Of a stretch of 64,000 nt of DNA, positions 21,852-31,593 are shown piece by piece. Each line of letters starts with the position of its first letter. Positions within the stretch are counted from its first letter, which is position 1. A program made the translations under genes and the position numbers. The notes beneath the pieces were generated by a model, which searched no databases, was not told the DNA's origin, and saw only the letters and a program-made list of their open reading frames with translations. Source of the DNA: Petrolisthes cinctipes (lineage: Eukaryota > Arthropoda > Malacostraca > Decapoda > Porcellanidae); NCBI GenBank assembly GCA_033782935.1, contig JAWQEG010000501.1, positions 1,383,001 through 1,447,000 on the forward strand, written 5' to 3'.

Positions 21852-23063
21852 ATGACTGGGGGATCTGAAGACAAAATTACCAGACCTCAACTCTACTCCC
21901 ACTACAAGCAGTTTTATGCCGACCATGGCTGTCCTGTCGTCTCCATTGTCAACTTTGGCAGGTTCCTCGGTAAGATGGGCGTACGGGCGAGTGCCAGAGT
22001 GGGCGGGAAATGTAGCCAAGTCTATGCCTATGTTGGTATGAGGCGTCTAACCCTTCCACACCAGCTGCAGCCTGAGTTTACAATGAACCAGCTACATGGT
22101 GAAGTGGAGGAGATGGTAGTGGAGGTGGAAGTGGAGTCCATGATACAGTACCCTTCCTCTCCTTTGCCGGAGACGGATCATTACAACACTGAATCACCTT
22201 TTGAAGAGAGAGTAATGCCCAGTCCTGGATCACCAGTTAAAGAGACAGTCATAGCTAACCCTGTATCACCTCTCGAGGAGACAATAATGCCCAGTCCTGG
22301 ATCACCAGTTAAAGAGACAATCATAGCCAACCCTGTATCACCTCTCGAGGAGACAGTAATGCCCAGCAGTCCTGGATCATCAGTTAAAGAGACCATCATA
22401 GCCAACCCTAGATCACCTGTGTTCATCTCAGCTACGCCCAACACTGAATCACCCGTTCAGGAGACAGTCATGCCTACCCCAGGATCACCAGTTCAAGAGA
22501 CAATCTTAACCAACCCTGGATCACCTCTTTGGGAGACAGAGCTGACAGAATTGTTAAACCTTCTATCATCTTATGAGATGACAGACTTGCTCAACTCTGG
22601 ATCACCTCTACTGGAAACACACCATGTTAGTCCTGACTCACCTGATGACCTAACAGACTCGTACAACTTTATATCATCATCTAGTCAACAGCCAGACCTT
22701 GTCAATCCTGACTCACCTTATCAACAAACAGACCTTGTCAGTCCTGACTCACCTGATGACCTAACAGACTTGTACAACTTTATATCATTACCTAGTCAAC
22801 AAACAGACATTGTCAGTCCTGACTCACATTGTCAACACACACACCTTACCAATCCTGACTCACCATATCAAGACACAAACTTTGTCAGTTTATCTTCACT
22901 CACCCAGAATACACAAATGTCCTGCCCTGGTTCATCACTACTGGAAATAGATCTTTCCTTCCTTGACTCACCACTACTGCAACCAGAGTTTGACATTATC
23001 ACCCAAGGATTAAGTGATATGGAACATCTAGTTCAAAGTACATGCATTGTGTATGATACTTAA
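21852..23063 (+). CDS. Winged-helix protein, second wH domain and SP/ET repeat tail (copy I)
   Basis: Residues about 10-70 are a second winged helix (QLYSHYKQFYADHGCPVVS, then NFGRFLGKMGVRASARVG, then QVYAYVGMRRL), about half identical to the first domain. Residues about 100-230 are a tail of 11-12 residue units of the form NPxSPLxET, and later DSPDDLTDSYNF-type units. The end is acidic and hydrophobic (DMEHLVQS...VYDT). This resembles a DNA-binding domain with an activation-like tail, but that role is inference. The ATG at 21852 is probably internal to an ancestral longer protein that began at 21500. Confidence 0.65.
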   Translation: MTGGSEDKITRPQLYSHYKQFYADHGCPVVSIVNFGRFLGKMGVRASARVGGKCSQVYAYVGMRRLTLPHQLQPEFTMNQLHGEVEEMVVEVEVESMIQYPSSPLPETDHYNTESPFEERVMPSPGSPVKETVIANPVSPLEETIMPSPGSPVKETIIANPVSPLEETVMPSSPGSSVKETIIANPRSPVFISATPNTESPVQETVMPTPGSPVQETILTNPGSPLWETELTELLNLLSSYEMTDLLNSGSPLLETHHVSPDSPDDLTDSYNFISSSSQQPDLVNPDSPYQQTDLVSPDSPDDLTDLYNFISLPSQQTDIVSPDSHCQHTHLTNPDSPYQDTNFVSLSSLTQNTQMSCPGSSLLEIDLSFLDSPLLQPEFDIITQGLSDMEHLVQSTCIVYDT

Positions 23064-24144
23064 TGTGAAGGTCCACTACATAAAGGAACAATACTGAGAG
23101 GTGATTTGGAACATACACATGTATTGTGTATGATACTTAATGTGGCTCACTAGGCCTACACCAAACACAACCTGTTGGATGAACCACACAGGACAACTTT
23201 ACATTTCTGATGCATAATGTCTGTTTGTCATTTTATTTTATGCCATGTATTTTTGAAATACAATATAATTTATATAATTTTGCTACATACAGAGAAGATC
23301 TGTTAAAGGTTACTTTAATTTTAGTAATGCATGTATAATATTAATACAGGCATATAATTATTTAATTACATGGATAGTACTATTTGAGGTAAATCTTATA
23401 TTCCTATTCTTAATACCATACTGTATGGAAACCTACCGGTAGTTTAACATTTTATATATGAATAAAATATATGGATTATCAAATGTATTCAGTTTTGTTA
23501 CTGTAGTTTATGGATGAGATAATTAATATTATTTTGTTTTTTCACTGGATAAATTGTACATTATTATTTTGTTGGTAGGCTAACCTGAAGTACAACTAAA
23601 AGAATCCTCTATATATTTGTTTTGTAATTTTTGAATTATCAATGGAGTCTGAGTATTGTTTCTGTATTACTAGTATGGATTACATAATGAATATTATTTT
23701 GTTTTTCACTGGATAAATTGTCCAGTATAGTATTTTGTTGGTTACATAAAGTACAACTAAAAGAATCCTCTATAATTATACAGTATATATTTGTTTTGTA
23801 ATGTTTGAATTATCTATGGAGTCGAGTTATATTTCTGTACACTGTAGTATGGATTACATAATGAATATTATATTGTTTTTCACTGAGTAAATTATAAAGT
23901 ATTTATTTTCTGCCCACCAGTATTCGAAGTTATGTTTTTTTTTGTAATGTTTGTATTATCTAAGGATTCCGAGTTTTGTTTCTGTATTATATAAGTCAAC
24001 TACCGGTAACATTAATGTGTTGTTAATCTCAAGTAGGCTATAGAAGGTACCAATACAGTATTCTATTTGTTTTTGTAATGTATTCTCTTTCGTTTGTTGC
24101 ATTTTCAATTATTACAGCATTATGGTTGTTCTGTAATGTACCAT

Positions 24145-24146
<2 letters not shown>
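23064..24146. other. AT-rich 3' region of the winged-helix element
   Basis: No coding frame. It contains two to three imperfect copies of a 130-180 bp segment with TTTTCACTGGATAAATTGTA and AGTACAACTAAAAGAATCCT (23530-23900), so this end has grown by tandem duplication. Confidence 0.6.

Positions 24147-24184
<38 letters not shown>
24147..24184. repeat. (AAT)n microsatellite
   Basis: About 12 AAT/ATA units. Confidence 0.95.
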
Positions 24185-24186
<2 letters not shown>

Positions 24187-24617
24187 GTTATATTAGTTCA
24201 TCCTCTATACATATTACATATAGGCTTATATGAAATATAATAAAATCTGTATGATTGAAAATATCCGGTATATGAAGACCCAGTAGAAAAATATGATGCA
24301 AATGAGATATGAAGTATGTATTATTTTTTTCAAGGTAACATTAGCAAGTAACATTAATACAGTAATCTGAACTGAGGTGTATAATTATGGCTGGTATTAT
24401 TAAACTATTTCTTAAAGGAAGAAAACATAAAGTTCACTGTAACTTACAAGTCAAAGAGGAACATATAAAGTTATATTATTATATAGGCTAAATTAGCCTA
24501 CACTTACCTACACAAGATTAAGTTACAGTTACAAGTCCAAGATGAATATATAGTTTTATTATCTGAACTAAAATTCCCTATACAAGGTTATAAAGTTACA
24601 AGTTTAAGATAAATACT

Positions 24618-25090
24618 TATTTATCTGTCTATCTATCTATTGTCAGACGCCTCAATCCCCAAAGGGGGTGACCACAAAGGAATCCCCTCCACGAGTCCAC
24701 ACACCACCAACTCCCTCCAACTGGAGTCCCTCCTCCCAGGCTGAGTCCCACGGTCCCACCCAACGCCACTCATATACCTAATAGGCTACCGGTAGACCTA
24801 CATCTCAACTCCATCCTTCCTCACTCTCTGTCTGCCTCTTCCCCTTCGTCCCTCCAGCTCACTCTCGTACACTTTCTTGAACAAACTCTTGCTCCCCATG
24901 ACCGAACCACCGCAATATGTTCCTTTTCACATTCGCCAACACATCCACACCACATCGCTCACGTACTTCATTCTACAGTCTATCTATGAACCCTGTATAA
25001 TTATCTCCATGTTACTCCACACACACTTCTCAAGTAACTCATTTCCATCCCTCTAACTTTTGATGTATATCTCTCCGTCATCGTCAGTGT
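24618..25090 (-). mobile_element. LINE 3' fragment with (GATA)-type tail
   Basis: Tail TCTGTCTATCTATCTA at 24626-24641, then CCTCAATCCCCAAAGGGGGT, the 3' end block of the 12-15.9 kb LINE family. The minus-strand translation further right has remnants of the LINE C-terminus. It is 5'-truncated. Confidence 0.75.
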
Positions 25091-25149
25091 CAGGATTAGG
25101 CTAAGAGTAAGGAAAACCCCAACTAATTAACTTATTAACGTGTTATAAA

Positions 25150-25850
25150 GTTATACTGTACTTACCAATGTGGTGTATGAAAGAAGAATATGTAGTGTTT
25201 TACAGTCCACACCGGAATAATGGCCGGGTTAACTTTCAGTTATATTATCTTCATTAACCTTTAACCATAATATATATTTGTATATAACACAACACCGGGA
25301 TGTATATATTTATACATGCCGGGGTAAATTTTCAGTTATACTGTATGGTCTTCACTAATATTTAACCATAATACATATTTAAAATACAACACAACCATAT
25401 TAATTGTGTATAAGGTATTACAACACACCACAACCTTAATAAGTATTCTGATATCTAACACAATGCAAATAACAGTAATAAACCATAATAACAGTAATAA
25501 ACCACAGCCAGAGCAGTTTAATACACCCACTCGCACCACAAATTCAGGATCAACTGTGTAATTATAATTTTATTATTTTTATCTCGTATTTTTCTGTGTG
25601 TGTACCACACCCAAGGTTCCAATGAACATTTTCTATTGGTTACTGTTCACACTTACCATCAATTATCATCCAATCACTCAAGGGGGCGGAGTCTATACTC
25701 ATCCTCACAAATATGTTGACAATTACCCTATATATATATATTAATTATTATTCCATTGTACTTTTCAGTGATCATATTATATTATCTTAATCATCATCAA
25801 TACTAATTTTATTTTTATAAGATATGGGGAGACTCTATATGTAGCCCTAA
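25150..25850. other. Inner right part of the 14 kb structure
   Basis: AT-rich and non-coding. It matches 38510-39280 almost throughout (TACTTACCAATGTGGTGTAT, then ACCATAATATATATTTGTAT, then GGGGCGGAGTCTATACTCAT). No gene. Confidence 0.7.
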
Positions 25851-26162
25851 CTGTTACAACACGTCAAGCACCAACTACCCTGAAATTGAGTTGTTGATAG
25901 GAATTACTTCTACAATTCCTCTTCTATCTAATGAACACATGAATATCATCTTAGCTTGCATGTAGACATCTCTAGAACCTCGGAAATACAACTGAGTGAC
26001 TACCAAGGATGATAGACTATAAAGGATAGTCCACTAGACACTTGTTTTCCCACAATGCACCGCGGGAGTGACGTCACACTTGTAAACAAACCTTGCCTGG
26101 TGCCCAGACTGTCACTAGTCCAACTTAAAGTGTACGTGAAGCGTGAATGTCTGTGCCATATT

Positions 26163-28089
26163 ATGGGTGTATGTGCAGTGTACAATTACAATAATGGCAG
26201 TAGACATGCAAAAAGAGACAGGGTGGAGCTCTTTCGGTTCCTAAGAGACCAAGAGAAAGCCATAAAGTGGATATCGGCGTGCAAACGTGAGGACAAATTC
26301 AATGTTGAATTGGCCCGAGTATGCTCTCTACACTTTAAGACAACAACAGACTACGTCCCAAGAGATGCTTTGAACAATCAACGATGTAATGGATCTCCAA
26401 AGAAGATCATAATATTGCAACCTTGAGCTGTACTGACTCTGCACCTTCCAAATTCTAATCGAGAACCAGGTATGTTGAGATCTATCAAAGGCCCAACTTA
26501 CTGCTACACCCTCAGCTATTTGCTTATACAGTACTGTACATATTTTTAACTTTACCCCATATTATGATACTCTACTGTACACTATGTAGGTTAGGTTAGG
26601 CCAGGCCAAGTCTACCTAATTATGTTAGAAATGTAGCCCAATACTGACTGCATCCCCTACTAGTGATAACTTTGGTATATCTAGGTAGGCTACAATATTG
26701 TAATGCTCTATAACCAACAATTTCTCTCTTCCCCTTTTATGTTTGGGGGTAAGGTGGGGTATTTGTGGTGGATTTAATACATTAAAACCATCATTCAATG
26801 TCCTAATATAGGTTACAATAGTAGGTAATTGTGGTAGAAATTCAGTAGTTTATCTAATGTGGATATTTGGTCCATTTATACAATCATGATTTTACCCATG
26901 GATTTTGATTAGGTCTGAATACTGTAACATTCATTTAATTTTCAGCTGGTACGGAGGCTCGCCGAGAAAGATTATTCAGCAGGCATAGAAGGCTACTGGT
27001 ACCAGTACTTCAAGAGGGTCTGCTCAATGAAGGAAATGGTGAGATTTTTTGTTTTCTTCTTAAAAGTGACTGTGTATAGTACATAGGCTATACAGTATCA
27101 GATGGTATCAGACCTACCCTGTACTTCATAGTTTCACAATACAGTAATTATAGTATGTTAAGAGTAGGGCTGGATAATGCATATATGAAAATAATGGAAG
27201 GGCCAAACATTTATTTATTCTTTTCTTTTGTATATGCAAACAAGTGTCATGTTATTATATGCCTCTAAAATCAATTCCTTCACAGATAATACACCAGAAG
27301 TGGTACAAGATGCTATTCCTCATGCACAAGAAGATGCCAAAGGTGATGCACATGAAGCACAATAGGGTCTGCTCAACGAAAGAAATGGTGAGATTTTTTT
27401 TAATTTTTTTATAAAAATGAAAGTGAATAGTTTAACAGTATTAGTTGGAAAGAGTGAAAAGAAAACACCTTGAGGTGGTTCGGCCATGTAGAGTGTATAG
27501 GAAGCGAGAGATTTGATTAAAAAGTGTATGAGAGTGAGGTGGAAGGACAGAGTAGAGCAGGTAGACCGAGAGTGAGGTGGAATGATGGAGAAGAGAAGTA
27601 TATGAGTAAGAGTGGCGTTGGGTGGTACCGTAGGAGGGACGCCAGTTGATGGGAGACAAAGATGCGTGGAGGCAATTCATTCACCCCTTTGGGGATTGAG
27701 GCATCTGGCAATAGATAGATAAATAGATAGACAATAATTACCTTAGTCCGACCAGATAACAAATATTTTTGAAAATACCCAATACATAATCTTGAAAATA
27801 GTCTCATTGTCTTTCCCAGGTCTTTATACCTATATCAGGTAATTTTAACCCATGACGAATATGAAGATGATGGAAGAGTCATAGCCTACATCTATCTATA
27901 TCTATCTAGCCTACATATTTTATTCTATTTTTGTGCACAGTATATACAAACAAGTGTCATCTGATTATCTGCCTTTAACATCAATTCCTTCACAGATAAT
28001 ACACCAGAAGTGGTACTAGATGCGACAGTCCAGCCAGCACAAGAAGATACCAGAGATGAACATCATATTTTCTCAACTGCAGTATGCTG
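26163..28089 (+). pseudogene. Spliced THAP-domain gene of the P-like element
   Basis: Exon 1 starts at the ATG at 26163 (MGVCAVYNYNNGS; an in-frame ATG at 26055 is also possible). The THAP domain spans about 80 residues: VELFRFLRDQEKAIKWISACKRED, VCSLHF, TTDYVPRDAL. The C2CH zinc set is incomplete because the second Cys position is Tyr in CAVYNYNN. A TGA at 26424 interrupts the frame, but the frame then reaches a donor at 26469 (CCAG/GTATG). Exon 2 is about 26945-27034, ending ATG/GTGAG, and exon 3 is about 27286-27364, reading in frame NTPEVVQDAIPHAQEDAKGD to a stop. A duplicated exon 3 (NTPEVVLDATVQPAQEDTRD) lies at about 27997-28089. The frames agree across both junctions, which supports the model. 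Confidence 0.65.
27441..27725 (+). mobile_element. LINE 3' fragment inside the THAP gene
   Basis: Starts GGAAAGAGTGAAAAGAAAAC (VERVKRK.. remnant) and ends CCCCTTTGGGGATTGAGGC plus an (ATAGAT)n tail. It is the same LINE family as 12-15.9 kb in the plus orientation. It lies in the intron before the duplicated exon 3. Confidence 0.75.
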
Positions 28090-29896
28090 ATCGTGCTGTG
28101 TTTGTATTCCCAGACATGATAAGTTGAAAAGTGTTAAGTTAGCCGTTAACTCTCAGAAAGTTGAGCTCGTTAATCTGAAAAGTGCTAACGCAATACAGTA
28201 CAGTACTTTCTGAAAAAGCGAATGAACTGACAGAAATTACGTTTATTTACGCAATTTCCAAACCTGTGCAAAATCCACAGTGATTATACTTATGGACTGA
28301 CTGTAATAATACAGTATTATGTAAATTCTAATTGCATTAGTTTTGTTTTATACATACCATAATGATTAATATATTGTGATAAAATTAACGTTAGTTTTTC
28401 TAGAAAATGTGCAATTCCACTGTGATTATACTCATAGACTGATAGTGATAGTACTTCATAAGGATATTGTTACTCTTACTCCTATGGCAAGAAACATTTA
28501 TTACTGTACTGTACTTTATTTTTGGTACACATTTCATTTCGCAAAGTATATGATAATAAATATATAATTACATTCAGCATACAGTATTTTGTATTCATAT
28601 TCCGATTAATTATTTTTCTACTTTTTAAAATCATTGTAGGTGTAAGCAATATATAAGTGACCTTGAATGGGGCATTTGGTAAATATCAAATGGGGCATTT
28701 TGAAATTAGTCTGAACTTACCTAACCTAACCTAGACCGCATCAAACTACCGGGACCTAACCTGGGCAGACTACTGGTACCTAACCTGAGCAGACTACTGG
28801 GAAATAACCGTGGTAAAGTACAGGAAATGACTGGGGCAAAATACTGGGACCTAGCTGGATCTAGCAACACTGCTACAAAGCGGTAATTCTTTCAATAAAT
28901 ACCGGGCATTTTTCTGACCTAACTGATGCATTTTTCTAACTTAATCAGGGTATTTTCAGACCTAATTGGGGCATTCTTCGGATCTATTCAGGGCATTTTT
29001 CAGATCTGTTGGAGGGGTTGAAAGTGACATATTTTAGAAATGGGGCAGTTGGAAATACTAAATAGGTATGGAAATCCTTTTTATAACATTGAAAAAAATC
29101 CAGAATTATCAATATAAATTACCTTTACATCCAGGTAATAGGTTATTATATAATCTTTCGAGTGATAGATATATGAATATAACCTAGCACTAGTCAATAT
29201 AAATACTTCGTAACCAAGGTTAAAAAACTGTAGGCTACTACCAAGGATGATCGACTAATGATCTCATTAGGTCAGCTAGGTCATGATTTATAAAAATGCT
29301 GCTTTATATCCATATGATTAGTAGGCTAGTTAATCATCCATCAAGAATTAAACACGTAAAACCTATTATCAGTCTAAATCATGACCTTATAATCAATGCC
29401 AAGTAGTACTGTAGGCCTACTTCTGGTGAGTATACGACGCACCAGTGGGCAGTGGTAGAGATCTCCTGGCTTCTCTGGATATCTATTGATGACAACACAC
29501 TACAAACACATTTACTTTAAATTATAATGATCAATTTAAACTGTGTGGAATATAAAGACACCAAAGATTAGTCATTATTGTACAAATATGGGCTTAGAGA
29601 TGCGAACGCGACTCGATATCAATCTTGGTCGTGGAAGGCTTCCAGTTTTATAGTCCATTATTCTATTTCAACAACTGATGTCGAGTTGTACAATTGCTGT
29701 TATATCAGTATGCTTCTTATCTTTTTAACCTACCAAGGTGCAGCTACCGAGAAACTCATTATTTCGATTAATATCAGCTGATATAATCTTTATGCCTCAT
29801 ATTTTACCTAGTGAGCAGGCAAGGTTTGGGCACCAGCTAGCAACAGAGCCTCCCGTGACGTCACGGATATTTACGACGTCATCACTATGACGTTTC
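28090..29896. other. Non-coding right part of the P-like element
   Basis: No transposase catalytic domain seen. 28675-28770 (CAAATGGGGCATTTTGAAAT, then ACCTAACCTAACCTAGACCG) is shared with 55030-55140. 29240-29420 contains a short inverted pair (AGGTCATGATTTA and TAAATCATGACCT). Confidence 0.6.
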
Positions 29897-30115
29897 AGTG
29901 GACTATCCTTTATAGTCTATTATCCTTGGTGACTACTGACTAAGTTTCGTCACAGGCAGTCGAGTGGGACCAGCTCAAGTTCTCGTACTGCATTTTCAGG
30001 GAAGTGTTAGTACTTCCATATTTCTTAGTAAAATTATGACAATACATCGAATAAGATGCATAATTAATTAAAACCAATTATAATAATTTGTGAACTCACA
30101 AAATTTCCTGTAGGT

Positions 30116-30830
30116 CGACACAAACCTGTGTTTCTTCCTTTTCCTCCCTCTCCCACCACACACGCATATACACACACCCACCACACACACACACACTCTA
30201 AGGCTCAAATTGAAGTGTCGTTGTAGTGTGACTTTCGACCTACCCTTCCTTACAGGAAATGTACTTAGTAAAGGAGAGAGAGGAAGGAGGGGGAGGTAGG
30301 GAGATGAGAGAAGGTACGGGGAGGGAGGGAAGGATGGCTCGGGAAATTTAAAAACAGTAGCCAGCCAATGGGGAATTTTCTAAACTCGTGGTTGCCACCA
30401 GGTGGCATCACAATCGGCGGTTCATCGCGCACACAAGCAAAATAAAATATTCCTTCAGAGTCATTCTATACACAAAAAAAATGCATCGAGCTTAAATGAT
30501 ACATATTTCTACACAATTCTTTCTAAGTAATAAAACACAGGTAAAATAGTACTATTCGTGATCAAAAGGAGTTAAGTTGATTTTCTGGTGAAATTGGCAT
30601 TCAGATTATTTGGCCATCTCGGGATTACCAAACAGGTACACCATTGATTGGAAACAAAGTAAATGAAAATACATTAAACATAAAAAGAACATGCAGGCGA
30701 TAGTTAAAACTCCGAATTACATAGATCAACTTCCTGGTTTATTGAAATACATATTTCAATTGAGAATAGGCAACTCGAATGTGCTGGCGAAGTAGTCGAA
30801 TCGTGGAAGGAATCAAAACAAAATAAACGT
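30116..30830. other. Intergenic with CA and GA low-complexity patches
   Basis: CA-rich 30165-30197, GA-rich 30265-30340. No gene supported. Confidence 0.5.
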
Positions 30831-30896
30831 GTTTGTCCGACTGGCGCACGCTTTGGTTATTGTTACGTGTTTGGTTTGGTTCTTTTATAAGAACAA

Positions 30897-31016
30897 TGGA
30901 CTACGGTAGCTGGACGTTGCAACAGCTGAAGGAGGAGCTGAGGAAACGAGTCTCGCTCGGCTACTTTTGCCTTGTCGCTCACTTGGTGAAGGAGATGCTA
31001 ATATCTCCACAAAAAT
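30897..31016 (+). pseudogene. SAP-domain-like N-terminal fragment
   Basis: From the ATG at 30897: MDYGSWTLQQLKEELRKR, then a degenerate half ending HLVKEML. The first half fits the SAP helix motif (LKEELRKRG, usually followed by G-K-K-x-L-V-x-R-L). SAP domains bind AT-rich DNA and occur at the N-terminus of some arthropod mobile-element proteins. It is very short and the second half is damaged. Confidence 0.35.
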
Positions 31017-31593
31017 AACTATATCTATATATTACCATGTTACTGGGTATGTTACGTCATAATATGTAGTACAGTCTTAATCATATTTATTTGTATTGTC
31101 CAAATAAATAGATTTTAGCCTTGGCATATGCCTTACTTTAAATATCGACAGCAGAAGGTCGATAATCACGAAACAAAAATATCTAATTTAACCAACTTAT
31201 CTCAAAATTATCCATACAGGGTATTAAAAAGTCGATGCAGGATTTCGAAAGTATCATAATGATCAAGGTTCTATGCATTTGTATGCTGATGGGATTTTAA
31301 AAAACAATATTTTAGCTCATGTCTCATGAACTGACTGCACAGCAGTGACATCTAGCGGATTAATTCCAGAAATCCCCCATTAAAATTACCTTCTTAGTAT
31401 TATGCTGACCAATGAGGAGCAAGCTGGTGTAATACTTCATTATGCGGTCGGGCGAACCTCTCAGTATAGCACTATCTGCCACACAAAACAGAGTGAAGGA
31501 ATTTTTCTAATAAATTATTTTTTATACGACGCCGGTCCAATGTCGAGCAGTGACGCACGTACAACAAGGCAGGAGCCTAATATACCTCAGCAG

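Larger units (their letters stand above)
21085..24060 (+). mobile_element. Winged-helix element, copy I (plus strand)
   Basis: Homologous over almost its whole length to the reverse complement of about 58300-61130, and over its first 320 bp to 5440-5648 plus 9647-9765. It comprises an AT-rich upstream block, a promoter with E-box and TATA, a roughly 240 bp leader, two coding segments, and an AT-rich 3' region. The 3' region matches copy II in order (for example ATAATTTTGCTACATACA, then AAATATATGGATTATC, then ATTATCTAAGGATT). Terminal repeats and target duplications were not found. The 5' edge of this copy is truncated relative to the other two at about 21085. Confidence 0.7.
26004..29928 (+). 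mobile_element. P-superfamily DNA transposon carrying a THAP gene, 3,925 bp
   Basis: The 32 bp terminal inverted repeats are 26004-26035 and 29897-29928. They start CAAGGAT and end AGTCCACT, with one mismatch. An 8 bp target duplication GTGACTAC is at 25996-26003 and 29929-29936. Roughly 31 bp repeats, an 8 bp duplication and an N-terminal THAP domain are together the signature of P elements. The catalytic RNase H-like part of a P transposase is not visible, so this is probably a non-autonomous derivative. It interrupts the right inverted repeat of the 14 kb structure. A partial internal copy of the end (ACTACCAAGGATGAT) is at 29240-29254. Confidence 0.88.
16076..30115. mobile_element. About 14 kb structure bounded by long imperfect inverted repeats
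   Basis: 16076-16205 matches the reverse complement of about 29985-30115 (for example TCTTATTCGATGTATTGTCA). 16545-16700 matches the reverse complement of about 25845-25990 (for example GCTAAGATGATAT, then TTAGATAGAAGAGGAATTGT). The order is consistent with one long terminal repeat on each side. The right one is interrupted by the P-like element at 26004-29928, and the left one contains about 230 bp absent on the right. The outermost shared bases are CCTAC/GTAGG. I could not find a clear target duplication. The interior holds a winged-helix gene, an unrecognised minus-strand ORF and a nested winged-helix element. A deleted relative lies at 37870-39280. Confidence 0.65.
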
